Notes under the pieces: generated by a model
The model's input: only the letters and a program-made list of their open reading frames with translations
Told to the model about the DNA's origin: nothing
Database searches by the model: none
In this document: piece after piece, positions 43,959-52,240 of the stretch
How the letters are laid out: each line of letters opens with the position of its first letter
Numbering within the stretch: the stretch's first letter is position 1
Program-made: the position numbers and the translations under genes
NCBI RefSeq assembly: GCF_023715685.1
Contig: NZ_JAMBOQ010000003.1
Coordinates: 682,001-746,000, forward strand
Direction: 5' to 3'
DNA length: 64,000 nt
Source: Priestia aryabhattai
Lineage (GTDB): Bacteria; Bacillota; Bacilli; Bacillales; Bacillaceae_H

Positions 43959-44482
43959 TTAAGCTTTTTTCTTCCATTTTTTACTTATATAAGAAAGCAA
44001 GATAATAGATAAAAGCACTAAAATGATTCTACCTTGCATAGATCCTTGTGAAATATGATAAACCAAATAAACTTCAATAAAAAGCGCTGGGATTTTTCCT
44101 AGTGCGCTAGCAGAAATGAATACCGCAAAGGAGCCTTTTCCTACAGCGCTGAAGAATGTAATGAGCCCTGATGGAACAAAGGGAAGTAATCGCAAAGAAA
44201 GAATCAATATAAAACTCTCTTTCCTTTGTACGTGCAACAGCTTTAGCCACTTGGAGTGAGAAGGTGTTTTTGTATGAACAAGTGTACGGAAACCTTTTTG
44301 GTACAGCCAAAAAGAGAGAGCTACACCTAAAACCTCTCCAATAAAAGAAAGCAACCCGTTCCAAAAACCAAATAATTTTACGTTTATGAACGTAAGAGGC
44401 GCGCTTGGAAATATGCTGTAATGCTAATAAGCTCTGCTGCTTCTAAATGTTCAAGCAGAAATGTTTGAAGATAGTCAGTCAT
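43959..44482 (-). pseudogene. TVP38/TMEM64 (DedA-like, VTT domain) gene, frameshifted
   Basis: From ATG 44482 (reverse GGAG seven bases upstream) a frame reads MTDYLQTFLLEHLEAAELIS and stops at 44384. The conserved remainder continues in another frame as IFPSAPLTFINVKLFGFWNG, then LLSFIGEVLGVALSFWLYQK, to the stop at 43959. The latter is a VTT/TVP38-type membrane core. Neither frame alone is complete: a TAG lies just before IFPSAP in the second frame, and a further stretch of helix 1 seems missing, so a small deletion near 44420 is likely. A sequencing error is possible. The 131-residue ORF beginning at TTG 44354 lacks a ribosome site. Confidence 0.65.
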
Positions 44483-44649
44483 GGTTATACTCCGGTTTAT
44501 GTTTTACTTGGAGGGCTGATTTTAGATGATTTTCTACTACTATATAATTTTTGGCATTAAATAAATAGGTAAGCAGTTTAGAGAAAACGAAAGAGGGTAA
44601 TTACTTACTAATGAAAGATGATTTACTGATTTGAAGGGATGGACAACTG

Positions 44650-44724
44650 ATGTTGAAATTATTGCTTGTTATTGTGGTTGTATTATTAATTTTTATGATT
44701 TTTAAACGCTTTATCCGAAAATAA
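44650..44724 (+). CDS. 24-residue hydrophobic peptide
   Basis: ATG 44650 opens MLKLLLVIVVVLLIFMIFKR followed by FIRK and stop. One membrane helix with a positive C-terminal tail is clear. AAGGGATGG precedes the start and a good terminator follows, so it looks like a real mini-gene. Function unknown; small sarcolipin-like regulators or type I toxins have this shape. Confidence 0.55.
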   Translation: MLKLLLVIVVVLLIFMIFKRFIRK

Positions 44725-44739
44725 AAATGCTAACTAAGC

Positions 44740-44770
44740 AGCTCGTGAGACCTTTCTCACGAGCTCTTTT
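44740..44770 (+). terminator. Terminator after the 24-residue peptide gene
   Basis: AGCTCGTGAGA (44740-44750) pairs perfectly with TCTCACGAGCT (44755-44765), followed by CTTTT. Confidence 0.82.
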
Positions 44771-44870
44771 GCGGAGCTGTTCAGTGACTTAGCAATACAT
44801 TTTTTACCTGTGATGAATATCACTGCAACTAGGGAAATGAAGGGGTAAGATAGAAATGGGAGGGAGGTAT

Positions 44871-44963
44871 ATGGAATTAGTATTCTATCTCAGCATTTAT
44901 TTATCAGGGGGAGCTATCGCATTATGGTTAATGAATGCAGCATTTAATGGATTATTAAAATAA
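44871..44963 (+). CDS. 30-residue hydrophobic peptide
   Basis: ATG 44871, seven bases after GGAGG, opens MELVFYLSIYLSGGAIALWL and ends AAFNGLLK. One membrane helix is likely. It sits 14 bases before the following DnaB-like gene and may be cotranscribed with it. An in-frame ATG at 44856 overlaps the ribosome site. Function unknown. Confidence 0.5.
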   Translation: MELVFYLSIYLSGGAIALWLMNAAFNGLLK

Positions 44964-44977
44964 CAGAGGGAGAGAAA

Positions 44978-45295
44978 ATGAACGATTCTAAAGGTATATT
45001 TAACGAAAAAGAAAGAAAGCTTGCTCGCTATTTGGAGACATACACAACCGAGCAGATTTTAAACGAAGCAGGCATGTCTTCGTCTGCTGCGTTATATGAA
45101 TTGAAAAAAATAAGATTACCGCGGGCAGTTGCTAATACGATTGTTTATTACGTACTGGCAACAAATAATCAAAAGCTGGTTATGTACAAACTGCTAATGT
45201 TAGCTGGCGTTTGTAAAAAGCTTGGCATTCAAGATGCACAGGCAGCCCTTACTTTTATCAAAAAATATTACGTTTGTCACCAGCACTTACATTAA
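44978..45295 (+). CDS. Small DnaB/DnaD C-terminal-like protein, 105 residues
   Basis: A soluble helical protein. Residues 15-40 (LARYLETYTTEQILNEAG) precede a block, KIRLPRAVANTIVYYVLATN then KLVMYKLLMLAGVCKKLGIQ and ALTFIKKYY, whose spacing matches the C-terminal helical domain of primosomal DnaB ('LPxxVxNVLIxYVLxxNxxKL'). Full-length DnaB is about 470 residues, so this is a stand-alone module. GAGGGAGAG precedes ATG 44978. A role in modulating replication initiation or helicase loading is inference only. Confidence 0.6.
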   Translation: MNDSKGIFNEKERKLARYLETYTTEQILNEAGMSSSAALYELKKIRLPRAVANTIVYYVLATNNQKLVMYKLLMLAGVCKKLGIQDAQAALTFIKKYYVCHQHLH

Positions 45296-45324
45296 AAAGT
45301 GCATCTGTCTGAGGGGGAAAAGAG

Positions 45325-45507
45325 ATGAGTATTGTCCCGTTTAAGCAAAGTTCACCTGCAAAAATTTATCAAGGTAGAGAACGGCCGTTTCAATACTTTA
45401 TTGAGGGAGATCGGTTTCAGTTAGATTTGTATATGACATATTTATTTCATCGCTGCCATTCTAGCAGGTATAGATATAGCCGTGCTAACAGAAAGGGTAG
45501 GGTGTAA
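45325..45507 (+). CDS. Hypothetical protein, 60 residues
   Basis: ATG 45325 follows GAGGGGGAAAAGAG. The product (MSIVPFKQSSPAKIYQGRER at the start) ends in a basic tail with RCHSSRYRYSRANRKGRV. It lies 29 bases after the DnaB-like gene and ends 21 bases before a terminator stem, fitting the last gene of a short operon. No family recognised. Confidence 0.45.
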   Translation: MSIVPFKQSSPAKIYQGRERPFQYFIEGDRFQLDLYMTYLFHRCHSSRYRYSRANRKGRV

Positions 45508-45528
45508 TGATAAGATACCAGTGGTAAG

Positions 45529-45566
45529 CGGCTTCATTTTTCCTAATGGAATAATGAAGCCGTTTG
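45529..45566 (+). terminator. Probable terminator
   Basis: CGGCTTCATT (45529-45538) pairs with AATGAAGCCG (45553-45562) across a 14-nt loop, followed by TTTGTTGTGTT. Confidence 0.65.
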
Positions 45567-45635
45567 TTGTGTTAGAAAGAATGATTTACTATGATGTAGT
45601 TAATGGTAAAAGAAAAAAGGAAGGGAAGGAACGTA

Positions 45636-46160
45636 ATGGATTTACATAAATGGGAATATTGGATTTCAAAGCTCGAGCTGCAGCCTCATCCAGAAGGAGG
45701 TTTTTATAAACAAACCTATCGTTCTAACGATGAAATTTCTGATAAAGAAGTGTCATCGCAGTTTGATGATAAACGATTTCTATATACGAGTATTTACTTT
45801 TTATTAAGGTCTCAAGATGTATCGCATTTCCACCGGCTGCAATCAGATGAACTATGGTACTATCATGGGGGAAGTCCTTTAACCATTCATATTATTTACC
45901 GCGACGGAACCTATCAAGAAGTAAAACTAGGTACAAACTTAGAAAATGGAGAAGTTCCTCAATTTTTAGTTCCAAGAGATACCATTTTTGGTTCCTCTGT
46001 CGCAAATGAGAATACGTTTTCTCTAGTTGGATGCATGGTCGCACCAGGTTTTGATTTCCGTGACTTTGAATTATTCACAAAACAGCAACTGCTTGATGAA
46101 TTCCCCGAGCATGTTGTGATTATCGACAAATTAGGTTACGATAAATTGCCAAATGATTAA
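45636..46160 (+). CDS. Cupin family protein (DUF985)
   Basis: A 174-residue cupin of the DUF985 type. The N-terminal LQPHPEGGFYKQTYRS (near 14-29) is the family signature; SHFHRLQSDELWYYHGGSPL (near 66-85) supplies cupin motif 1 with two His and a Glu, and LVGCMVAPGFDFRDFELF near the C-terminus closes the barrel. Some relatives are sugar or lactone-binding, but the role is unknown. ATG 45636 follows AAGGA. Confidence 0.85.
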   Translation: MDLHKWEYWISKLELQPHPEGGFYKQTYRSNDEISDKEVSSQFDDKRFLYTSIYFLLRSQDVSHFHRLQSDELWYYHGGSPLTIHIIYRDGTYQEVKLGTNLENGEVPQFLVPRDTIFGSSVANENTFSLVGCMVAPGFDFRDFELFTKQQLLDEFPEHVVIIDKLGYDKLPND

Positions 46161-46196
46161 AAAGCATGCATCTCGGTTTGATGCATGCTTTTTTCA
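46160..46196. terminator. Bidirectional terminator
   Basis: AAAAGCATGCATC (46160-46172) pairs with GATGCATGCTTTT (46180-46192) between the convergent cupin and desR genes. Confidence 0.88.
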
Positions 46197-46796
46197 TTTG
46201 AACCAGCCTTTTTCCTTAAAGCGAGTAATAGCTTCAATGCGGTTTTTCACTTCGAGTTTGTCCAGAATGGTAGAAATGTAGTTGCGCACCGTTCCAGTCT
46301 TAATGGATAGTTCGTCAGCAATTTCTTTAGTGTTTTTTCCATCAGCTACTAGAGCTAATACTTCTTTCTCTCTAGCTGTAAGAGGACTAGTAGATTCACT
46401 ATATAAGTCATCCACTAATTCTGGAGCATAGAGGCGTCTGCCTGCCATCACGCTTCGAATTGAATTTGCGAGTTCTTCACTTGGACTATCTTTTAGCAAG
46501 TATCCACTTACACCTGCTTTCAAAGCTCTTTGAAAATAGCCAGAGCGAGCGAACGTTGTTAAAATGATGACTTTGCAGTTTAAATCTTTTAGTTCCTCCG
46601 CAGCTTCAAGCCCAGTTTTAAGAGGCATCTCGATATCCATTACGCATATATCTGGCTGGTGCTGCTTAGCAAGTGATACCGCTTGTTCACCATTTGAAGC
46701 TTTTCCGACAACTTCCATGTCATCTTCTAAATTTAACAAAGAGCCTAAAGCACCTAACATCATTTGCTGATCTTCGGCAATGACAATTCGAATCAT
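46194..46796 (-). CDS. desR: Response regulator DesR
   Basis: A 200-residue NarL/FixJ-type regulator nearly collinear with B. subtilis DesR. The receiver domain has Asp54 (CVMDIEMP) and the Thr/Lys switch residues (ILTTFARSGYFQRALKAGVSGYLLKD). The C-terminal HTH (LTAREKEVLALVADGKNTKE) binds DNA. Phosphorylated by DesK in the cold, it activates des. The ATG overlaps the stop of desK by four bases, so both are cotranscribed. Binding sites are visible upstream of des. Confidence 0.95.
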   Translation of the reverse strand: MIRIVIAEDQQMMLGALGSLLNLEDDMEVVGKASNGEQAVSLAKQHQPDICVMDIEMPLKTGLEAAEELKDLNCKVIILTTFARSGYFQRALKAGVSGYLLKDSPSEELANSIRSVMAGRRLYAPELVDDLYSESTSPLTAREKEVLALVADGKNTKEIADELSIKTGTVRNYISTILDKLEVKNRIEAITRFKEKGWFK

Positions 46797-47935
46797 AATT
46801 GTTCCTCCTTAATATGTTTGACTATGTTTGGAACTGTAATATGAATAATCGTCCCCCCTTGACTGGAGATATCAAGATGGCCGTTTACAAACTCCAACCG
46901 CTCTTTCATTCCTAAAAGACCGTTTCCTTTCCAGCAGGTTTTTTTCGTATTAATACCAATTCCATTGTCTTCTACCGTTATGCCTACTTCTTTTGCAGAC
47001 TGATGTAAAGTAATCGTGCAAACGGTGGCTTGACTATGTTTGACCACATTGGTTACTGCTTCTTTTAAGCACATGCTAAGAATATTTTCAATTAGCAAAG
47101 ACACATTCTCTAATGACATGGCCTCTTCTCCTACAAACTTAATTTCGGCGGCTTCTAAAAGCTCTTGAACGCGTTGTAGTTCTTCACTAAGGCGGATTCC
47201 ACGCATTTGAGAAACCATTTTTCTCACTTCATTAAGAGCCGTGCGCGCTGTTTGCTGGACATCTTTTAATTCTGATTTTGCTTTTTCAGGATCTTTTGCA
47301 ATAAGTTTTCTTGCTAAATCACTTTTTAGACCGATAAGAGACAGCTTTTGTCCTAACGTATCGTGCAGGTCGCGAGCTATACGCTGGCGCTCTTCTTGTT
47401 TTACAAGCTCAGAAATACGTTTATTTGCATCTTCAAGCTGTTCTTCCAGCCGATCTCGCTTCTTCCGGTTATAAATGCTGAATGGCAGTACAATTACACT
47501 GATGGAAATTACAAAAATGAAAGGAAGCTGTTTTAAAAAGACCGCTTCTTGCATAACAACGTTAAAGTTTACAGAAATAACGGTGCTAATTAAATGAACA
47601 GCATACAAAGTGAAAAAAGCGAGCCGTTTTTGGATATTTCCAATAAAATAAGCGATAAAAAAAGCAAAGTAAAAGGCAAAGTAAATATAATTAAAAATAG
47701 TTGTTAGGGCTAAGGAAATGGCGATTAACAAAGCCGTCCATACGTAAACGGACTTGTCTGTTGAAACAAATGCAAAACGATAGAAAATAAAAAATAAGAT
47801 GGTGAGTAAAGAGCCAAGAATAATGTTATTCATGGATGAAGACTGTAAGATAAAATAAAATGGTAAAATGGCAAATACCGTCCATATGTAAGGAGATAGC
47901 CCAGTGATTTTTTGGAAAAACGTATATTTTTTCAT
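46793..47935 (-). CDS. desK: Thermosensor histidine kinase DesK
   Basis: A 380-residue membrane kinase. Five or so N-terminal helices (about residues 15-155) sense bilayer thickness, a coiled-coil (RKKRDRLEEQLEDANKRISE) follows, and the HisKA_3 box has the phospho-acceptor His191 (RIARDLHDTLGQ). The ATPase has NVVKHSQAT and VEDNGIGIN. It phosphorylates DesR on cooling and dephosphorylates it when the membrane is fluid. It lies about 110 bp from des, on the same strand but separated by a strong terminator. Confidence 0.95.
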   Translation of the reverse strand: MKKYTFFQKITGLSPYIWTVFAILPFYFILQSSSMNNIILGSLLTILFFIFYRFAFVSTDKSVYVWTALLIAISLALTTIFNYIYFAFYFAFFIAYFIGNIQKRLAFFTLYAVHLISTVISVNFNVVMQEAVFLKQLPFIFVISISVIVLPFSIYNRKKRDRLEEQLEDANKRISELVKQEERQRIARDLHDTLGQKLSLIGLKSDLARKLIAKDPEKAKSELKDVQQTARTALNEVRKMVSQMRGIRLSEELQRVQELLEAAEIKFVGEEAMSLENVSLLIENILSMCLKEAVTNVVKHSQATVCTITLHQSAKEVGITVEDNGIGINTKKTCWKGNGLLGMKERLEFVNGHLDISSQGGTIIHITVPNIVKHIKEEQL

Positions 47936-48012
47936 AAAGAACCTCGTTTACTTGTTAAAATACACTATTAGTTTACCACAAAGTAGAATGAAATAAGTTT
48001 AGACGGATAGAT

Positions 48013-48046
48013 AAAACAGTCAAGCTTTTGAAAGCTTGACTGTTTT
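48013..48046 (-). terminator. Terminator after des
   Basis: A perfect 16-bp stem, AAAACAGTCAAGCTTT (48013-48028) and AAAGCTTGACTGTTTT (48031-48046), separates des from desK. Confidence 0.85.
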
Positions 48047-48047
48047 A

Positions 48048-49091
48048 TTAAAGTTCTGCTTTTGTTTGAGATGAAATTCTGCTTGCTTTTGGTGCAGCTG
48101 GGCGTGTTTTTATTTCTTTAAAGCTCACAAACATTTTGTTTTCTTCATCCCATAGACGGAATCGAAGAGAGCGAAGGCTTGTTGCGAGTGTAATGGTTGG
48201 TACATTTTGAAGAGGCTGTGTGTGTTGATGAACAGCTTCAAGCTTATAGTTGGGCACTCTTGGGCTTAAATGATGTACATGGTGAAACCCGATATTGCCT
48301 GTTAGCCATTGCAATAGTTTTGGAAGCTTGTAAAATGAACTTCCTTCAACGGCTGCTTTTACATAATCCCAGTGCTCATCTTCTTCAAAATAAGAATCTT
48401 CAAACTGATGCTGTACATAAAACAGCCAAATTCCAATTGAACCTGAAATGAAGAAAATCGGTCCTTGAATTAATACAAACGCCTGCCAACCTACCAACCA
48501 GCAGGTCGCTGCTGCTAATGCAACAATCAATACATTTGTAAGATACGTATTCATTCTTTCTTTTTTCTTCGCATTTTTTCGATTGAATCGGTTTGTAATC
48601 AAAAATACATATATAGGTCCCACGCCGAACATAATGAACGGGTTGCGATAGATACGGTAAGCGATTTTTTTCCAAATAGAAGCTTCTTTATATTCTGTTA
48701 CGGTTAACACCCAAATGTCACCCGTACCTCTTTTATCTAAGTTGCTGCTCGTTGCATGGTGAATTGCATGGCTATGTCCCCATTGACTGTAAGGAAACAT
48801 TGTTAATACACCGGTAATTGTTCCGAGAATTTTATTGTGTTGTCTACTCTTAAAGAAAGAGTAGTGACAACAGTCATGAAAAATAATGAATATTCTTACT
48901 AAAAACCCTGCTGCGATAACAGTTAGCGGAAATGCTAAAAAATAAGAAATTGAAAGGCTCTCATAAGCGAGAAACCATAGTGTGAAAAAAGGTAAAAAAG
49001 TATTAATCAATTGTCTTATGCTGTCTTTCATTACTGCTTTTTCAAAAGGTGCAACTTGTTTTCGTAAATTCTTTTGTTTTTGTATAGTCAT
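48048..49091 (-). CDS. des: Fatty acid desaturase Des
   Basis: A 347-residue membrane di-iron desaturase that introduces a cis double bond (delta-5 in B. subtilis) into phospholipid acyl chains on cooling. The three histidine boxes are present: HDCCH (72-76), HSHAIHH (106-112) and FHHVHH (near 273-278). Four membrane helices flank them. AAAGGA precedes ATG 49091, and the leader is short. Expression should depend on phosphorylated DesR at the dyads upstream. No dedicated ferredoxin or flavodoxin is adjacent. Confidence 0.94.
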   Translation of the reverse strand: MTIQKQKNLRKQVAPFEKAVMKDSIRQLINTFLPFFTLWFLAYESLSISYFLAFPLTVIAAGFLVRIFIIFHDCCHYSFFKSRQHNKILGTITGVLTMFPYSQWGHSHAIHHATSSNLDKRGTGDIWVLTVTEYKEASIWKKIAYRIYRNPFIMFGVGPIYVFLITNRFNRKNAKKKERMNTYLTNVLIVALAAATCWLVGWQAFVLIQGPIFFISGSIGIWLFYVQHQFEDSYFEEDEHWDYVKAAVEGSSFYKLPKLLQWLTGNIGFHHVHHLSPRVPNYKLEAVHQHTQPLQNVPTITLATSLRSLRFRLWDEENKMFVSFKEIKTRPAAPKASRISSQTKAEL

Positions 49092-49124
49092 ATGAAATTC
49101 CTTTCATCACCGTATATTACCCTC

Positions 49125-49191
49125 AGTATAAAGGGATTTTTCTGACTATTTAAGACATACGTGTCATATAGAAACTATGACAGTTGTCATA
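49125..49191 (-). promoter_or_regulatory. des promoter with DesR-type sites
   Basis: A -10 TATACT lies at 49130-49125 on the minus strand with a poor -35, as expected for an activated promoter. Upstream, ATGACA and TGTCAT flank a 2-bp centre in a perfect dyad (49176-49191), and a second dyad GACATACGTGTC (49154-49165) lies nearer. The paired arrangement matches the two DesR sites of the B. subtilis des promoter. Confidence 0.7.
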
Positions 49192-49335
49192 TATACGTAG
49201 GGGGAAGCTGTAAAAATTGAAAAAAAGAGGTATTTCACAGTCTGCGGTTCTGATAAAATTATATAGTGAAGTCTTATTGTTACGGGGTGCACAGGGTGAA
49301 TCAAATGAGCCTTTAAGGAGAAAAAGGAGTTTGGA

Positions 49336-49731
49336 ATGAATAAAAGAAATAGATGGGTATATCTTCTTCTAGCTATTATTATCATGGGAGCAGGCCTCTT
49401 ATCAAGAAAACTTACAGTGTATATTCCTCACATCATAAATATATATATAGGAGATTTTTTATGGGCCTTAATGATTTTTGTCGGCGCAGGTTTTTTATTT
49501 CCTAAAGAGAAGACAAAAATGATTGGTATGTTTGCTATAGTGTTTTGCTACTTCATTGAATTTACACAGCTGTATCACGCTCCGTGGATTGATGACATAA
49601 GAAAGACTACGCTAGGAGGGCTCATTCTGGGGTATGGCTTCTTATGGAGCGATATACTAGCCTATTCGATTGGGATCGCGATAGGAATGAGCTGGGAGTA
49701 TTATAGATATCGATTTAAAAAATCCGCCTAG
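49336..49731 (+). CDS. DUF2809 family membrane protein
   Basis: A 131-residue protein with four helices. The pattern LLSRKLTVYIPHIINIYIGD, then FCYFIEFTQLYHAPWIDDIR, is characteristic of DUF2809, a small VanZ-like family. The acidic/aromatic residues in the second and third segments are conserved in the family. AAAAGGAG precedes ATG 49336. Function unknown; monocistronic. Confidence 0.78.
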   Translation: MNKRNRWVYLLLAIIIMGAGLLSRKLTVYIPHIINIYIGDFLWALMIFVGAGFLFPKEKTKMIGMFAIVFCYFIEFTQLYHAPWIDDIRKTTLGGLILGYGFLWSDILAYSIGIAIGMSWEYYRYRFKKSA

Positions 49732-49889
49732 CAAATACGGTTCAATGAATCTTAGAACCCAGCTGAGGATGAAATAAGCCGTAGGGTTATGAAGCAGGAT
49801 GTATATACATAAAAATAAACTTATGCATAAAAATTTTTTATTTAAAAACTATTGTCTATTCGTTGAACGAGAGGAAGAGAGGGGATTAT

Positions 49890-50441
49890 TTGAATTTAAT
49901 AGCCTGGATGATTATTGCATGTGAAATCGCTTTTTGGATAGTCATCATTTTAGGATTAGCAACAAGGTATATGTTTAAAAAACAAAAGCTCAGTTTTTTT
50001 ATTTTAGCTCTAACACCTGTTGTTGATTTTTTTCTTCTGATTGTGACGAGCGTAGACCTTTACGGAGGTGCCACAGCGACCTATGCTCACGCTATTGCAG
50101 CCGTTTATATTGGAATTTCGATCGCTTTTGGAAAAAGTATGATTCAATGGGCAGACGAACGCTTTCAATATTATGTGATGAAAAGCGCAGAAAAACCTCG
50201 CAGGCGCTATGGAAAAGAATATGCAAAGCATTATTTTAAGTTATGGATACAGCATCTTGTTGCTTACGCTATTGGGGCAACTCTCTTAGCGGCGATGATG
50301 TATATAGTACCAAATGGAAAAACCAGCGTATTGCAAAATGTAGTGGAATTTTGGACAGTTATTGTAGGAATTGATTTCTTATTATCTCTTTCTAATTTCG
50401 TTTGGCCTAAAAAGGAAAAAGAGTCCGATTATACAAGATAA
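49890..50441 (+). CDS. Integral membrane protein, YmcC-like
   Basis: A protein of about 183 residues with five helices (MNLIAWMIIACEIAFWIVII, then LSFFILALTPVVDFFLLIV, and three more) and a cytoplasmic RRRYGKEYAKHYFKLW segment. It resembles the uncharacterised bacillus protein YmcC in length and composition. TTG 49890 has AGAGGGGA upstream; TTG 49863 in frame is an alternative that would add nine residues but lacks a site of its own. A terminator follows. Confidence 0.65.
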   Translation: MNLIAWMIIACEIAFWIVIILGLATRYMFKKQKLSFFILALTPVVDFFLLIVTSVDLYGGATATYAHAIAAVYIGISIAFGKSMIQWADERFQYYVMKSAEKPRRRYGKEYAKHYFKLWIQHLVAYAIGATLLAAMMYIVPNGKTSVLQNVVEFWTVIVGIDFLLSLSNFVWPKKEKESDYTR

Positions 50442-50472
50442 TAAACGGACTATGTGTGAAAAGCCAGTGATA

Positions 50473-50500
50473 AAACCTCCCCTGTAAGGAGGTTTTTTGT
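50473..50500 (+). terminator. Terminator after the YmcC-like gene
   Basis: AAACCTCC (50473-50480) pairs with GGAGGTTT (50488-50495), followed by T6. Confidence 0.85.
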
Positions 50501-50547
50501 TTTACCATCCAGGGTATAGGTATATGAATGATGCTTGTCTGAGGTAG

Positions 50548-50584
50548 TTCAGTTTAGTTGCTTAAGCGGCTAAACTGCTTTTTG
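50548..50584 (+). terminator. Second hairpin with T run upstream of cls
   Basis: CAGTTTAG (50548-50555) pairs with CTAAACTG (50568-50575), followed by CTTTTTG. It may be a backup terminator; no ORF lies between the two hairpins. Confidence 0.5.
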
Positions 50585-50702
50585 TGCAAATATATGTACA
50601 TTTTATGTTTCGTGTATGATAAGAATTTTGTGTATTCCATATACTACCTCATATGAAAGATAGACAAGTGATACAATACAGTTTGTTTTTAGGAGAGCTT
50701 TT

Positions 50703-52205
50703 ATGAAAAAACGCCGGTTGGACTTTATTTTTTTATTTATTATTTTACTTTCAATTTATGCTTTCTTTTTTACCTCTATTGATGTTCATTGGAAGTATGC
50801 CCTAGTTGGCTTATATGGTGTCATCATTTTCATTTGTATGTATTCACTTATGCTTGAAAATCGAACGCCTGAAAGTACGTTGGTTTGGATGTATGTCCTC
50901 TTTTTCTTCCCTGTTGCAGGTTTTTTCTTTTATTTGTATTCGGGACAGCTCTATTTAAAGGGGCATATGTTCAAAAAAAAGCGTATGCATAACCGAGAGA
51001 TGCTTAGAAAGATGGCAGATAAAGAAACGACTCCTGATCTATCGTCGCTTCAATCTCATCAGCGTTACTTTGCTCAGTATCTTCAATGTGTATCTTTGAC
51101 GAAGATGAATGTTCATACAAAAACCTACGTCCTTAAGAACGGGCAAGAAACGTTTAATAAAATCAAAAAGCATTTGCAATCAGCAAAACATTTTATTCAT
51201 ATGGAATACTATATGTTTCACTCAGATTCTCTAGGAAAAGAAATCATTGATATTTTAATAAAAAAAGCAAGCGAAGGTATAGAAGTGCGCTTTACGTTCG
51301 ATACAATGGGAAGTTTTACATTATCGGGTTCAGATATTAAACGAATGAAGAAAGCAAATATTAAAGTGCATCCTTTCTTACCCATTAAGTATGGATTCTT
51401 CAATCAAAAATTTAACTTTCGGAATCACCGTAAAATAGTCGTAATTGACGGGGAAGTAGGCTTTGTAGGGGGATTGAATGTAGGTGATGAGTATCTAGGA
51501 AAAAACCAAAAAATTGGTTTTTGGAGAGATACTCATCTGATGCTAAAAGGTGAATCCGTTCAAACCTTGCACTCGATATTTATGTTCGACTGGGAGTACG
51601 TTTCTGGAGAATGCTTAATTAACAATGAAGCATATACAAAACCTCACCCTGTTGAAGGAGAAGGCTTTGTGCAAGTGGTGGCGACGGGGCCAGATACGCA
51701 GGAAAATATGAGTGATTATTACTATACCATGATTACAAGTGCGACGAAATCGATCTGGATTTCAACCCCGTATTTTGTGCCAAATGAAGCCATAAGAACT
51801 GCGCTTCGTATTGCGGCTAGAAAAGGTGTACAGGTACGAATTATGGTACCGGAAATTAACGATGGCTTTCTGACTCAATATGGAACGAGGTCATATTTTG
51901 CTGAACTTCTTCGCTGTGGAATTGAAGTATATTCGTATAGAAAAGGATTTTTGCATCAAAAAATCGTGATTATAGACGGAGATATGGCCTCGGTCGGTAC
52001 CGCAAATATGGATATGAGAAGTTTTCATCTTAACTTTGAAGTTAATGCATTTTTAATTGAGGGAGAGACAATTCAAACGCTCATCAAAAATTACGAAGAA
52101 GATATCGAAGACAGTCATTTGATCAAACCAGTAGCATTTTACAAGCGAAGCTTAGTAGAACGTTCGAAAGAGTCGTTTGCTCGCTTATTTTCAGGTGTTT
52201 TATAA
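50703..52205 (+). CDS. cls: Cardiolipin synthase
   Basis: A 500-residue membrane-anchored phospholipase-D-type enzyme joining two phosphatidylglycerols into cardiolipin. Two N-terminal helices (about 7-50 and 60-80) precede two HKD motifs: His242-Lys244-Asp249 (NHRKIVVIDG) and His418-Lys420-Asp425 (LHQKIVIIDG). Length and motifs match bacterial Cls; B. subtilis has three paralogues (ClsA/YwnE, YwjE, YwiE), and 500 residues fits YwiE best. It probably forms an operon with the DUF1206 gene 35 bases downstream. Confidence 0.92.
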   Translation: MKKRRLDFIFLFIILLSIYAFFFTSIDVHWKYALVGLYGVIIFICMYSLMLENRTPESTLVWMYVLFFFPVAGFFFYLYSGQLYLKGHMFKKKRMHNREMLRKMADKETTPDLSSLQSHQRYFAQYLQCVSLTKMNVHTKTYVLKNGQETFNKIKKHLQSAKHFIHMEYYMFHSDSLGKEIIDILIKKASEGIEVRFTFDTMGSFTLSGSDIKRMKKANIKVHPFLPIKYGFFNQKFNFRNHRKIVVIDGEVGFVGGLNVGDEYLGKNQKIGFWRDTHLMLKGESVQTLHSIFMFDWEYVSGECLINNEAYTKPHPVEGEGFVQVVATGPDTQENMSDYYYTMITSATKSIWISTPYFVPNEAIRTALRIAARKGVQVRIMVPEINDGFLTQYGTRSYFAELLRCGIEVYSYRKGFLHQKIVIIDGDMASVGTANMDMRSFHLNFEVNAFLIEGETIQTLIKNYEEDIEDSHLIKPVAFYKRSLVERSKESFARLFSGVL

Positions 52206-52240
52206 AATAAAGTTTGCTTTCAAAAAGCAGGAGGAAACGT

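Noticed and set aside
45420..45644. Alternative +1 frame of the 60-residue protein encoding a hydrophobic helix
   Set aside because: It would suggest a frameshift, but the frame runs through a likely terminator stem and has no stop before 45644.
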